DNA of 64,000 nucleotides from Thermoleptolyngbya sichuanensis A183 (GTDB lineage Bacteria; Cyanobacteriota; Cyanobacteriia; Elainellales; Elainellaceae): NCBI RefSeq assembly GCF_013177315.1, contig NZ_CP053661.1, positions 3,906,001 to 3,970,000 of the forward strand, read 5' to 3'. Shown piece by piece: positions 16,380 to 26,263 of this stretch (position 1 is its first letter; each line of letters starts with the position of its first letter). The notes under the pieces were generated by a model. It saw only the letters and a program-made list of their open reading frames with translations, ran no database searches and was not told where the DNA came from. The position numbers and the translations under genes were made by a program.

Positions 16380-17486
16380 TCAGCCCCAAAAACCGGAGCT
16401 AACCAGTTCGCCATTGTTCCAGGTTTGTCCCTGCTGGCGCTGCTGGAGGCGCGATCGCCACTGGCGAATCTGCTGGGCGGTCTGGGCAAAGGGCGAAAAC
16501 CGGGGCGCAGGCTCAACGACCGCTTCCGCAGCCCCCGAAGCCGACAGGCGGCGGTTGACGTTCATGCAGTCGGCCAGGTTGTCTAGGTATGGCTCCAGGT
16601 CAAGCGCTCGCTGCACCTGCTCGACCGACGTATAGCGATCGCGCAGCGACACCCGCAGCAGCTTAGCCAGAATTTTGCCAAAGTGGTCGCTGACGTGAAC
16701 GTAGTCTTCCCAGAGCATTTCGCCTGTGTAAGCGTCATACTCAAACTCCATTGGCGGCTTGCCCGTCAGCATATACAGGCAGGTCACACCGACCGCGTAT
16801 AGGTCGCTGGCGTAGGTGGGGCGCAGGGCAAGCTGCTCTGGCGGCGCAAAACCCACTGTGCCCACAAACTGCGTCGTTGCAGTTTTGTGGGTGGTTTCGC
16901 CAGCTTCCACAATCCGCTCTTTTACTGCGCCAAAATCAATCAGCACCAGCCGCCCGTCGTCTTCGCAGCGAATCAGGTTGGGCGGCTTGATGTCGCGATG
17001 GATCACCTGCTGCTGGTGGACGTAGCCCAGAATCGGCAGCAATTCTCGCAAAAAGTGCTTGACGGCCAGTTCCGAAAAGGGGCCGTTTTGCTTGACCTGC
17101 TTCGCTAGGGTATATCCCCGCACGTATTCCTGAACCAGATAAAACTCACCTTCTACCTGAAAGTAATCCAGCAGGCGGGGAATACTCGCGTGGCTGCCCA
17201 ACTGGCTGAGGGTCTTGGCTTCCCGCTCGAACCGTTCAGAGGCCCGCTTTAGCACGGCGGGGTTGTCCATCTTGGGGCAAAGCTGCTTGATAACGCAGAG
17301 GGGGCTGCCGGGCAGCGACACGTCTCGTGCCAAGAAGGTGATGCCAAAACCGCCGCGTCCGAGGGCCTTCAGCACCTGATAGCGATCGCGAAACAGTTGG
17401 CTATTTTGGCAAAGCTGGCCGGGCTGAGTTAGCAGTTGCCGGGAGGATCGGGCTGCATTTAGGGGGGTGGTGGAGGACGCCATCAT
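16380..17486 (-). CDS. Serine/threonine protein kinase (Pkn2/Hanks type)
   Basis: This 368-residue soluble kinase has all catalytic motifs: GRGGFG (43-48), Lys67 in CVIKQL, catalytic loop HRDIKPPN (163-170), DFG at 184-186 and the APPEQ activation segment. The kinase domain covers about 35-300. The tail is short and rich in Gln/Arg (RQWRSRLQQRQQGQ) with no membrane segment or repeat domain. The CVIKQL/CP region is typical of cyanobacterial kinases. It stands alone on its strand and its targets cannot be inferred. Confidence 0.92.
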   Translation of the reverse strand: MMASSTTPLNAARSSRQLLTQPGQLCQNSQLFRDRYQVLKALGRGGFGITFLARDVSLPGSPLCVIKQLCPKMDNPAVLKRASERFEREAKTLSQLGSHASIPRLLDYFQVEGEFYLVQEYVRGYTLAKQVKQNGPFSELAVKHFLRELLPILGYVHQQQVIHRDIKPPNLIRCEDDGRLVLIDFGAVKERIVEAGETTHKTATTQFVGTVGFAPPEQLALRPTYASDLYAVGVTCLYMLTGKPPMEFEYDAYTGEMLWEDYVHVSDHFGKILAKLLRVSLRDRYTSVEQVQRALDLEPYLDNLADCMNVNRRLSASGAAEAVVEPAPRFSPFAQTAQQIRQWRSRLQQRQQGQTWNNGELVSSGFWG

Positions 17487-18333
17487 TAAGTTTGAGATGT
17501 AAAGTCAAAATTAAAGAAGCCAGCGCTGATCCGAAAAATCCCTGAGTCCGAGCCAGACGGTTCTGATACCTGCGCCAACGAAACGCACGAGCGGACTTTC
17601 CAACTGTCTGGAGCAGCGTTTGCTGCCCTTCACAACCTACCCAGTAGCATAAACCAATTTAGGAAATTCTGTGGATTTTCAAGGGATTTGCCCATCTCCA
17701 GATAGGCTTGGCATTCCTAATGCTCCCATCATATTTCCAATAGATTTCCAACCTTGGGATGATTCTGGTTTTAAACCGCATTCTCTCATTCTGGATAGGG
17801 GCTATACCCAAGCTTCATCTACTTAAAGCCCTAGTAAAATTCTGACCCGCCTTGCCGGATAACGCCTGCGTGGATTTGGGGAAATTCGTCCCGCAGCCTG
17901 GAGAGGCGGGCAGGCAAGGCAAAGCGCGTACCCTAAGGGGCAAATTGTGAAGGCAAATTGTGAAGGCAAATTGTGAAGGCAAATTGTGAAGGCAAATTGT
18001 GAAGGCAACCTGTTAAAGCAAGAGGGGGCTGGGGATGCGAGGCAGATTAGGTCAGACGCGGCCTGATCATGGCTCGATGCCTGAGACGCAGAGTGAGGCG
18101 AGAGCAAGGTGAATTCAGATCACGGGCGATCATGGGCGAATGACAGGCAGATCACGAGCAAAGGGGGCTAGAAATTTATTCTGGCGTGGGCGATCGCCAC
18201 CCGGAGGCTTTCCTGCCAGGTCTGGGCGAATTGCGCGATTATTGCGAAGTCCACAGTTCCTGACGATATCGCGATCTAAAAGTGCTAAGGTTTTAGCATT
18301 CGAGTGTGTGTAATTCCACAAAGCGCAACTATT
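17487..18333. other. 850 bp intergenic region with 13 bp array
   Basis: No gene is seen on either strand. It contains the 5 x 13 bp array at 17941-18005 and presumably the promoter of the YbaB gene. Confidence 0.6.
17941..18005. repeat. 5 x 13 bp perfect tandem repeat
   Basis: The unit caaattgtgaagg is repeated five times with no mismatch. The unit is A+T rich and unlike the flanking G+C-rich DNA. Confidence 0.95.
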
Positions 18334-18684
18334 ATGACCAAAGGACAGGGATTCGGCGGCTTTGGACTCGGCAAAATGAAAGAGCTGACCGAAGCGTTCA
18401 AAAAAGCTCAGCAGGTGCAGGAGGGTGCAAAGCGCCTGCAAGAGGAGCTAGAAGTCATGGAAATTGAAGGTGAAGCAGGCGGCGGGCTGGTGAAGGTGGT
18501 GCTGAGCGGCAACCAAGAGCCTCGCCGAGTCGAGATTACGAAAGACGCAATGGGCGAGGGCCCAGAGGTGCTGGCCGATCTGGTGCTGGCGGCGGCCAAA
18601 GATGCCTACAACAAGTCCACCGCCACCATGCGTGAGCGGATGGAAGAATTAACAGGCGGGCTGAATCTGCCTGGGCTGGGCTAG
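18334..18684 (+). CDS. YbaB/EbfC family nucleoid-associated protein
   Basis: A 116-residue DNA-binding dimer of the YbaB family, starting at ATG 18334. A Gly-rich N-terminus ([18 protein letters not shown]) leads into the helix [20 protein letters not shown], then the strands [28 protein letters not shown], and the C-terminal helix [20 protein letters not shown]. Relatives coat the nucleoid. The gene often sits near recR or dnaX in other bacteria; here it is alone. Confidence 0.92.
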   Translation: MTKGQGFGGFGLGKMKELTEAFKKAQQVQEGAKRLQEELEVMEIEGEAGGGLVKVVLSGNQEPRRVEITKDAMGEGPEVLADLVLAAAKDAYNKSTATMRERMEELTGGLNLPGLG

Positions 18685-18951
18685 TCTAGCGGAAACTCGC
18701 AGCCAAAGTTTCAGGTTCAAGGGTTTGGGTCTTTTGGTTTTGAGCGCTTGTAGCTCTCAACAGATCTAAGTTTCAGCGATTCTGAGTCTTTGTAATTCTG
18801 ATTTGTAGTTCTGAGAAGAGGCGCGGTTCGAAGCTGCGTCTCTTTTGTCGTTCCAAGGTGTGTTGGTGCATGAGGAGGGGGCGATCGCGCTTCCCTCTGC
18901 CTCTTTGCAACTTTTTGCAAAACGCCCTGGGACAGTCTTTCAACAAAATCC

Positions 18952-20301
18952 CTACAAAATTCCCGCCGACTCATACAGCCGCCGCACCAGCGCCATAATC
19001 TTGTCGCCATACTGCGGGTCGGCGGACCAGCGCCCGCTGAGCTGCCCTACCAGCGGCGCAACCCCCCGCGCCACAAATCGAAAGCGCGGATCGACTAGCC
19101 CCTGCACCAGCGGAGCCGTGCTGCCGTAGGCCTTGAGGTGCTGAATGTGGGCCCGCACGCCAATACGAGCGCTGGGAAAAGACGCACCGCTGGGGCTGCC
19201 CGCCGCGTCGCCCAACCCACCAAAGTTGTTTTGTCCTGGCTGGATCGTGCTGCCAAATTGCAAAAAGCTCGTCTCAACGCACATCTGGCAAAAGGCGAGG
19301 TCATAGTTCACGCCCTCCACGCTGCCCTCTTCGCGGTAGAGGCGCGGCAGGTCGGGAAACTGGTTCAGCCCGGCCTCGTTATTATTCTTCAAAAACATCC
19401 GCAGTTGCAGTTCTGAGGTCTGCCCAAGGCCCATAATCCGGTCGATTTGCCCCGGACAGATGCCAGAGTTTTGCAAGATCACGGTGCGCGTGGCCGCGTC
19501 CCAGGTGACAGACACATTAAAGGGTCGCAGTTCCACCGCCCGCACGTAGACAATATTGCGATAGGTGACACGCCGGATGTCGGGCGACTGGCTGATATCA
19601 ATGCCCAGGCGATCGACCAGATCGGCGGGAATAAAGGCATTGCCGTTGACGATAATGCCGCGCTCGTCATATAGTCCGCCGTTGATATTGATACTGATGC
19701 TGGGGTAGGTTTCGCCGCCGGGGTCGGGGGGCAGACCCGCCACGGCCCGGCTCCAGGACGAGAGTCCGTCGGCAATGCCCAGTGCCAGGTTGCGCCGCTG
19801 GTTTTGCAAAATGCTGCGGTCTTCTGGACTCGTGAGAAAGCCGACATTCATCAGCAGCGAGGGAACGATCAACTGACGGCAGAAGGCAAGGCTGCCTGTC
19901 CCTGAATCGGTGTCGGGCTTTGCGCCGCGATTGGGCAGTTGGGGAACGCGCCGCAGCAGCGCCAGCAGCAGCAGTTCCGCGTGGGCTTTGCGCTGGCTGT
20001 TGGTGGGGATGTAGAACACGGTTGCGCCGCGCACGGAGGGGTTGGGGGAGGCATCGGCGTGGATTTCCAGCGCCACATCCAGGTTTTGCGCCCGCGCGTT
20101 GATCCACGCGAGGGTCTGGGCCATGCTCAGGTCGTCCGGCACGGACAGCACCTCCAGCCCCCGCGCCCGCAGTTCGGCCACAATCAGGTCGCGGGTCAGG
20201 ATCATCTCCCGCGCCTCCGTTGTGCCTGCTACCACAATGCCGGGGTCGATGCCCGCGCCTTCTGTGCCGCCATGCCCCGCAGAGATAAAAATCCGTCCCA
20301 T
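18952..20301 (-). CDS. N-acetylmuramoyl-L-alanine amidase fused to glucosaminidase-like domain
   Basis: This 449-residue cell-wall hydrolase has three parts. Residues 1-180 are an Amidase_3 domain with zinc ligands His10 (SAGHGG), a Glu near 29-32 and His81 (EIHADAS). Residues ~195-280 look like a copper-amine-oxidase-N or stalk-like domain (GGLYDERGIIVNGNAFIPAD). Residues ~285-449 resemble GH73 glucosaminidase (QLRMFLKNNN, FCQMCVETSFLQFGS, NNFGGLGD). The usual amidase catalytic glutamate in L-V-E-x-G-F-L is asparagine here (N152 in LLMNVGFLTS). No signal peptide is visible. The amidase half may be inactive or use another base. Confidence 0.82.
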   Translation of the reverse strand: MGRIFISAGHGGTEGAGIDPGIVVAGTTEAREMILTRDLIVAELRARGLEVLSVPDDLSMAQTLAWINARAQNLDVALEIHADASPNPSVRGATVFYIPTNSQRKAHAELLLLALLRRVPQLPNRGAKPDTDSGTGSLAFCRQLIVPSLLMNVGFLTSPEDRSILQNQRRNLALGIADGLSSWSRAVAGLPPDPGGETYPSISININGGLYDERGIIVNGNAFIPADLVDRLGIDISQSPDIRRVTYRNIVYVRAVELRPFNVSVTWDAATRTVILQNSGICPGQIDRIMGLGQTSELQLRMFLKNNNEAGLNQFPDLPRLYREEGSVEGVNYDLAFCQMCVETSFLQFGSTIQPGQNNFGGLGDAAGSPSGASFPSARIGVRAHIQHLKAYGSTAPLVQGLVDPRFRFVARGVAPLVGQLSGRWSADPQYGDKIMALVRRLYESAGIL

Positions 20302-20567
20302 CGACTGCTGATCCTCGTTTGCGTGCCCGTTTCTAATTTGGCAGCGATCGCCCCTTGCACTCTAGAACCGGGAGACGGGGCGATCGCGCTACCCGTAAGA
20401 CTAGCTAAATTCCGCACCCTTGGCGCAGGTTTATTGACCGCAATGCCCCCCGGCCATTCGGCGTTAGAAATATTAGAAATCAATCAGAAATTCGTAATCT
20501 GTCCCACCCGTGCAAGTTTGTAGAAAAGCGTCAGAATAAAGGATACGCCCTTGCCCCCTCCAGCCGC

Positions 20568-22550
20568 ATGGTTACGCCGCGCCTCCACCCTGACACCATC
20601 GAAGACGTGAAGCAGCGGGTCGATATCGTCGATATCGTGTCCGAGCATGTGGTGCTAAAAAAGCAGGGCAAAGATTTCACCGGCCTGTGTCCGTTCCACG
20701 ATGACAAATCGCCCAGCTTTTCCGTCAGCCCCAGCAAGCAGTTTTACTACTGCTTTAGCTGCGGAGCCGGGGGCAACGCCATCAAGTTTTTGATGGAGAT
20801 TGGCAAGCAGTCTTTTGGGGAGGTGGTGCTGGATCTGGCGCGGCGCTATCAGGTGCCTGTGAAGACGCTGGAACCGGAGCAACGGCAGGAATTTCAGCGG
20901 CAGTTGTCGCAGCGAGACCAGCTTTACGAAATTCTGGCGGTGACGGCCAAGTTTTTTGAACATGCGCTGCACCAGAGCCAGGGGGCGATCGCCCTCGACT
21001 ATCTGCGAACCAAGCGCAAGCTGTCGCCCGAAATCGTCCAGCAGTTTCAACTGGGCTATGCCCCCGGCGGATGGCAGACGCTCTACGGCTATCTGGTGGA
21101 GCAAAAGCGCTATCCCGTGGAGCAGGTGGAGCAGGCAGGCTTGCTGGTGCCCCGGCAGGGCGGCAGTGGATATTACGACCGATTCCGCGATCGCCTGATG
21201 ATTCCCATCTGCGACGTGCAGGGGCGCGTCATTGGCTTTGGCGGGCGGGCCCTGGGCGACGAACAGCCCAAGTATCTCAACTCGCCAGAGGGCGACCTGT
21301 TCGACAAAGGCAAGACGCTGTATGGGCTGGATCTAGCCAAAGGGGCGATCGCCAAGCGAGACGAGGCGATCGTGGTGGAGGGATACTTTGATGTCATTGC
21401 CCTGCACGCCGCAGGCATCACCAACGTCGTCGCGTCGATGGGCACTGCGCTGACCCAAGGGCAGATTAAGCAACTGCTGCGCTACACCGAATCCAAGCGG
21501 ATTATCTTTAACTTTGACGACGACAAGGCCGGGCAAAAAGCCGCTGACCGGGCCATTGGCGAATTGGCAGATCTGGCCTATCGCGGCGAGGTGCAGGTGC
21601 GGATTCTGAACCTGCCGGAGGGCAAAGACCCCGATGAGTTTCTCAAGGCCCACTCCCCGTCTGCTTATCAGGACTTGCTGCAAGACGCGCCGCTGTGGCT
21701 CGACTGGCAGATTCAAAAACTCCTGGCCAACAAAGACCTGAGCCAGCCCGACCAGTTTCATGCCAGCACCCAGGCGATCGCCCAACTCCTGGGCAGCCTG
21801 CCCAACGCCACCCTCCGCACCCACTATATCCACCGCTGCGCCGAACTGCTGAGCCGGGGCAACGCCCGCCTGGCCGTGCAGCTTGAGCAAGACCTGCGAA
21901 CCCAGGTGCGGGGGCAGCGCTGGCACGGGCGATCGCAAAAATGGCAAACACCGGGCGATCGCACGCTGCTAGAAGAAGCCGAAGCCCAACTGCTGCGCCT
22001 CTATCTCCACCAGCCGGAACACCGCGCCGAAATCCGAGCAGCGCTGGAGTCCCGAGATCTGGAATTCAGCATCGCCCACCATCGCCTGCTGTGGCAGCAG
22101 ATTTTGGCGATTGAGGACTCTGCCGCAGCGCAGGATAGCGCGGAGCCGGAGAGCGGGGCAGAGTGGCCTACCAGCGCTCAGCCGCCCAGCCCCGTCTCTC
22201 TCCTCACCCGCCTGCAAGACCACCTCGCCGAACTCCCTGGTCAGCACGAAGCCGTTTATTCTCTCTTTCAGCTTGACGAAAAAACGCGACGTGACCTGGC
22301 GCGAGCCACCCTAGTGATTCGCACCGCTACGGCCTGCATGGAGATGGTAATGTGCGAAAAGCGGCGGCGGCACTTTCTCGATCTGTGGAAGAAAACGGAC
22401 ATCACCACGTCACCGGAATTGGGGCAATACTATCAGCAGCAGCTTTATCTGGAAGATCAGCGCATCAAGGTGCTGGAACAGGAGCAGCGCAACACCACCT
22501 TTGCCGATTTGGCCCAAACTCCGTGGGTCGGGGTCGGCCTCATAGAGTAA
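20568..22550 (+). CDS. dnaG: DNA primase
   Basis: This 660-residue primase synthesises RNA primers at the replication fork. The zinc-finger domain has C41, H44, C62 and C65 (CPFH ... CFSC). The catalytic core has DYLRTKRKLSPEIVQQFQLG and FRDRLMIPICDVQGRVIGFG, and the TOPRIM motifs are VVEGYFDVIALHAAG and NFDDDKAGQKAADRA. The C-terminal ~150 residues are the helicase-binding domain. ATG 20568 is consistent with family starts (RLHPDTIEDVKQRVDIVDIV). The length fits cyanobacterial DnaG. Confidence 0.97.
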   Translation: MVTPRLHPDTIEDVKQRVDIVDIVSEHVVLKKQGKDFTGLCPFHDDKSPSFSVSPSKQFYYCFSCGAGGNAIKFLMEIGKQSFGEVVLDLARRYQVPVKTLEPEQRQEFQRQLSQRDQLYEILAVTAKFFEHALHQSQGAIALDYLRTKRKLSPEIVQQFQLGYAPGGWQTLYGYLVEQKRYPVEQVEQAGLLVPRQGGSGYYDRFRDRLMIPICDVQGRVIGFGGRALGDEQPKYLNSPEGDLFDKGKTLYGLDLAKGAIAKRDEAIVVEGYFDVIALHAAGITNVVASMGTALTQGQIKQLLRYTESKRIIFNFDDDKAGQKAADRAIGELADLAYRGEVQVRILNLPEGKDPDEFLKAHSPSAYQDLLQDAPLWLDWQIQKLLANKDLSQPDQFHASTQAIAQLLGSLPNATLRTHYIHRCAELLSRGNARLAVQLEQDLRTQVRGQRWHGRSQKWQTPGDRTLLEEAEAQLLRLYLHQPEHRAEIRAALESRDLEFSIAHHRLLWQQILAIEDSAAAQDSAEPESGAEWPTSAQPPSPVSLLTRLQDHLAELPGQHEAVYSLFQLDEKTRRDLARATLVIRTATACMEMVMCEKRRRHFLDLWKKTDITTSPELGQYYQQQLYLEDQRIKVLEQEQRNTTFADLAQTPWVGVGLIE

Positions 22551-22602
22551 TGGGGGATTCCCCTATGTTCTATCTACTACTTGTCTTATCCACTACCTAT
22601 CA

Positions 22603-23160
22603 CTACCTATCTACTGCGCCGAGTGGCGTAGTCAGTCCATCCAGGCTGACACGATTTTTCGTCTGGCGATAGATGTTCAGTCCGTCTTCGCCTTTCTGGC
22701 TGGCCCAGTCTATGAGTTCATTGCGCTGCCCTTCGTAGCCAAAGCGGGGAACCCCCATACCGCAGGAGGTCTGAACTTGGGCAACCTCAACGTGGAGGAT
22801 TTGTCGAGCGCCGGACAGCGGCGGGAACAGTGGGTAAAGCGTGTCCCATTCGGGAGATCGCGGCAAAATCGTCGTGCCCTGGCCGTAAATCCGCAGAATC
22901 AGCGGCGGCCCCTGAAAGGCGCAGAACATCAGGGTAATACGACCATTTTCCTGGACATGGGCAGAGGTTTCATTGCCGCTGCCTGTGAGATCCAGATAGG
23001 CGACCCGATGGGGCGACAAAATGCGAAAGCTGTCGAGTCCTTTGGGGGACAGGTTAATATGCCCTTCGGCGCTAAGCGGGGCGCTGGCAACGAAGAAGAT
23101 TTGCTGCTGGGCAATAAAGTCCTGAAGTTTGGGCGTGAGAGAGTCGTATTGCTGGGCCAT
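22603..23160 (-). CDS. PPOX-fold FMN-binding flavoprotein-like protein
   Basis: A 185-residue protein of the pyridoxamine 5'-phosphate oxidase-like split-barrel family. It begins DSLTPKLQDFIAQQQIFFVA, then GHINLSPKGLDSFRIL and VAYLDLTGSGNETSAHVQEN, the typical flavin-binding strands. A C-terminal part with CGMGVPRFGYEGQRNELIDW is shared by a large subfamily. The substrate is unknown; the family contains heme- and F420-related oxidases, but none can be picked here. Confidence 0.85.
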   Translation of the reverse strand: MAQQYDSLTPKLQDFIAQQQIFFVASAPLSAEGHINLSPKGLDSFRILSPHRVAYLDLTGSGNETSAHVQENGRITLMFCAFQGPPLILRIYGQGTTILPRSPEWDTLYPLFPPLSGARQILHVEVAQVQTSCGMGVPRFGYEGQRNELIDWASQKGEDGLNIYRQTKNRVSLDGLTTPLGAVDR

Positions 23161-23266
23161 GGGAGTGGGGGCGATCGCCCGGATTGCAAGAGAACGGCCG
23201 CCATCCTAGCGCGTTCTTGCGTTGCCATACGCCACCCAATCGGGGCACTTGAGCAAGATGGACGGC

Positions 23267-23695
23267 CTACAGCAACGCTCCAGAATTTTTCAGATAAGAA
23301 TAAACCTGCGACAGCACTTGCCGCGCCGGGTTAAACGTGATTTTTTTGACAGCATCATCGTAGGGCAGCCAGGCGTAGTCTTTGATTTCCTGGGGCTGAC
23401 AGGTGACGATTTCCGACTTCACCAGCGCAGGGAAGTAGGTCACGGTTTTGTCGATGGGCTTTTTGTCACGCATGAAGCGATAGTGTTCCATAAAAGCGTC
23501 TTCGCTAAGCAGGTCGTAGGCGGTGATGCCCGTCTCTTCTTCAAACTCGCGGCAGGCAGCGGCGATCGCCGTTTCGCCGGGGTCGGCGTGTCCTTTGGGA
23601 AAGCCCCAATGCCCAGCGTGGTGCTGAATCAGCAAAAACTTGTCGCCGTCCTCCTGGCGCAAAATAGGCACAATGCCAAAAGCCTCGTCTTTCAT
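23267..23695 (-). CDS. Nudix hydrolase, Ap4A pyrophosphatase-like
   Basis: A 142-residue cytoplasmic hydrolase with a complete Nudix box, G35 to I57 (GHADPGETAIAAACREFEEE then TGI). The sequence begins DEAFGIVPILRQEDGDKFLL and has WGFPKGHAD before the box, as in bis(5'-nucleosyl)-tetraphosphatases that clear dinucleoside polyphosphates. The exact substrate is inferred from the subfamily. It is transcribed in the same direction as the PPOX gene 107 bp downstream and could share its transcript. Confidence 0.9.
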   Translation of the reverse strand: MKDEAFGIVPILRQEDGDKFLLIQHHAGHWGFPKGHADPGETAIAAACREFEEETGITAYDLLSEDAFMEHYRFMRDKKPIDKTVTYFPALVKSEIVTCQPQEIKDYAWLPYDDAVKKITFNPARQVLSQVYSYLKNSGALL

Positions 23696-23796
23696 AGCAA
23701 GTTCAGTCGTGTGGGAGTCAAGCCTGGCCGTTTGTCCAGAATGCTTGCATCACAGTGTAATCGATGCGGATTCTAGGATGTCGTATCTTGCGACAG

Positions 23797-23833
23797 AAAA
23801 ATGCACCCCAGTCTTGTAGTTCTGAGGTGCATT
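23797..23833 (-). terminator. Intrinsic terminator between the RTX gene and the Nudix gene
   Basis: On the minus strand AATGCACCTCAG pairs with CTGGGGTGCATT, with one mismatch, around an 11-base loop and is followed by a T tract. It lies about 150 bp after the stop of the choice-of-anchor I gene and is oriented to end that transcript. Confidence 0.75.
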
Positions 23834-23983
23834 CATAGGCTTGGGGGTATTGAGAGCAGCGTAATACCAATCCTCCTAAAGAGCGCTGCGAATTGGACTG
23901 CCGGAAGCCCTGCTAGCACCTAATGGGCAATCCAAAATCGCAAATCCATAGTATTGCTCACCTGCTCCAAACCCGGAGATGGA

Positions 23984-26263
23984 CTAGACAAACAGCCCTG
24001 CGTTCACTTGGGCAACGCTGAAGTTTTTCAGAATGGCAATCACATCACTGCCTGCGCTGATCGTGGCTTCGCGGTTATTCCCCGTCACCGTGAGATCGGC
24101 AAAGGTCAGACCACCCGTCAACTGGATGCGGTCGTTTCGCCCAAAGCGATTGAGGGTGGCCACGCCGCTGCCTGCCCCTAATACGAAGCGATCGCTGCCG
24201 CTGCCCGTATTGATCACGTCGTTACCAATGCTGACGATCACGTTATTGCCTTCGCCCGCGTTGATGGTGTTGTTGCCCGTGCCCCCGTAAATTGTGTCGT
24301 TGCCTGCACCCGCAAAAATCAGGTCATTGCCCTCGCCGCCGTCGATCAGGTTAGCGCCTTCGCCTGCATAAAGGCTGTCGTTGCCTGCGCCGCCGAGGAT
24401 TTCGTCGTTGCCCGCGCCTGCATAGACCAAATCATTGCCATCGCCCGCCAGAATCAGGTTGTTGCCTTCTCCGGCATAGATTTTGTCATTCCCGGCATTG
24501 CCGTAGATCGTGTCGTTGCCCCTGCCTGCATACAGGTTATCGTTGCCGTCGCCGCCGTAGAGTCGGTTGTTGCCCTCGCCAGCGTACAGGCTGTCGTTGC
24601 CTGCGCCACCGTTCAGCACGTCGTCGCCGTTGCCTGCGTAGACCGTATCATCGCCATTGCCCGCATAAACGCGGTTATTGCCATCGCCCGCAAAAATGGT
24701 GTCGTTGCCGTCAAGACCGTAAAAGATTTCAGTAGCGCTAGTTCCATTCAGGCGATCGCTGCTGCTAGTGCCCCGAATCACAGGCACAGTGCCCCTCCCG
24801 CTGGCAGTGGTAATTTCGTAAGTGGTGGTAGTATTGCTGACTTCGTTAGTCACAACCAGCAGCGGTTTCCCGGTGGGACTGTCTTCGGCGGCAACAAACG
24901 CCAGTCCTTCAGGGGATACATCGCCGGGGGTATTGATGTACTGCACAAAGGCGGGGCTATTGGGGTTGGTGACGTTGTAAACCATCACTCCACCTGTGCG
25001 CTCTAGCCCGATGAAAGCGTAGGTTTGTCCGTCGATGATGCCCGTTACTACGCCTTCGGGTTCGGGGCCTTTGTTGTCGCTGCGGGTGTCGAAGGTGTTT
25101 GCGGTGCCGTTGGAGTTAAACAAATCTGGGACTTGGACAGCGGTAATCTGTTCCAACTGGTCGCCACTGTCGTAGACCAAATCGCCGCTGGCGTTCCAAA
25201 TCGAGAAGGAGCGTGCGCCAAACACATAGATCTGGTCAAAGTCGTTGTCTCCGTCCGGATTGCCCAAAGCATTGGTGACCGTCAGTCGTCCCAGATTGGC
25301 AGCAGATTTGAGGATGGTGGCACTGGGGAAAGCGGTCGGGTCGAGGCGATAGCTGTTGGCCCCGACGCGCACTTCTTCAGCAAAGCCTGGGTAATCGCGG
25401 GCATCGCCTTCGTTGGCGGTGATTAGGTAGGTCTGCCCGTTAATGGTAAAGCTGGCGATCGCATCGGGTTGATACATGCCGAACACAGGCCAGTTTTGGA
25501 TGTTGATGCCCCCATCGCGATCGCTCGCATCCAGTCCATTCCCTGGCAAGCTGTGGTCTTTGAAACCCAGAGGCTTGATTTCTTTCACCGTTGCCGTTTC
25601 CAGGTCAACAATTGCCAGGGCGTTATTTTCTTGCAGCGTCACCCAAGCCGTTTTGGAATCGGGCGACACGGTGATGTATTCTGGCTCCAGGTCTTGGGCA
25701 ACAGTCGCATTGGGCCCAAAGATCCGCACTCCAGCAGCCACTAGCGCATCCTTCGCTGCATTAAAGGCAGAAAAGTCAGCCGTTTTGACACTGCTCTGAT
25801 CGATCCGCAGCACACCCTTTGACAGGTCGATAATGCTAATCGAGCCTTCTGGATCTACAGAGTCGGGCTGGTTATAGCTACTTGGCTCGCCTTCGTTGGC
25901 GACGACGATCTTTTTGCCGTCGGGGGTAAAGGTGAGCATATCAGGCAGTGCGCCAACGGTGACGGAGTTCAGCAGGTTGCCATCTAGGTCGTAAAACGCG
26001 ACGAAGCCCGGAGCCTGCTTGCTGTCTCCGTTTTCGATAGCAACAGCAATGATGCCATTCTTGACAGCAATGCTGTTGGCAATTCCGAAGGCAGACGTGT
26101 CGATAGTTTTTACCAACGTCGGTGCGGCAGGGTTGCTGACATCCAGCACCTCTAACGCGCTGGTGCCTGCCACCACGTAGAGGCGCCGTGTGGTTACGTC
26201 GTAGGCCGAGATTTCTGAACCTGCACCTTGATAGGTTCCAAGGGTTGAGAGTGTAATTGTCAT
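23984..26263 (-). CDS. Choice-of-anchor I family protein with RTX calcium-binding repeats
   Basis: This 759-residue, probably secreted protein has no Sec signal peptide; export by a type I system through the C-terminal repeats is expected. Residues 1-490 form the choice-of-anchor I propeller-like region (SEISAYDVTTRRLYVVAGTS, ANEGEPSSYNQPDSVDPEGS, QDLEPEYITVSPDSKTAWVT, ITANEGDARDYPGF). Some relatives are annotated as alkaline phosphatases or esterases. Residues ~510-680 are about 18 nonapeptide repeats of the GNDxIYAGxGN type, several with AGEGNN, that bind Ca2+. The end NFSVAQVNAGLFV resembles other type I substrates. A long spacer precedes it. Confidence 0.88.
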   Translation of the reverse strand: MTITLSTLGTYQGAGSEISAYDVTTRRLYVVAGTSALEVLDVSNPAAPTLVKTIDTSAFGIANSIAVKNGIIAVAIENGDSKQAPGFVAFYDLDGNLLNSVTVGALPDMLTFTPDGKKIVVANEGEPSSYNQPDSVDPEGSISIIDLSKGVLRIDQSSVKTADFSAFNAAKDALVAAGVRIFGPNATVAQDLEPEYITVSPDSKTAWVTLQENNALAIVDLETATVKEIKPLGFKDHSLPGNGLDASDRDGGINIQNWPVFGMYQPDAIASFTINGQTYLITANEGDARDYPGFAEEVRVGANSYRLDPTAFPSATILKSAANLGRLTVTNALGNPDGDNDFDQIYVFGARSFSIWNASGDLVYDSGDQLEQITAVQVPDLFNSNGTANTFDTRSDNKGPEPEGVVTGIIDGQTYAFIGLERTGGVMVYNVTNPNSPAFVQYINTPGDVSPEGLAFVAAEDSPTGKPLLVVTNEVSNTTTTYEITTASGRGTVPVIRGTSSSDRLNGTSATEIFYGLDGNDTIFAGDGNNRVYAGNGDDTVYAGNGDDVLNGGAGNDSLYAGEGNNRLYGGDGNDNLYAGRGNDTIYGNAGNDKIYAGEGNNLILAGDGNDLVYAGAGNDEILGGAGNDSLYAGEGANLIDGGEGNDLIFAGAGNDTIYGGTGNNTINAGEGNNVIVSIGNDVINTGSGSDRFVLGAGSGVATLNRFGRNDRIQLTGGLTFADLTVTGNNREATISAGSDVIAILKNFSVAQVNAGLFV

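Noticed and set aside
17941-18005. CRISPR-like array
   Set aside because: Units are only 13 bp with no spacers between them.
24270-24730. DNA-level tandem repeats inside the RTX gene
   Set aside because: They are the coding form of calcium-binding nonapeptides and not a separate element.
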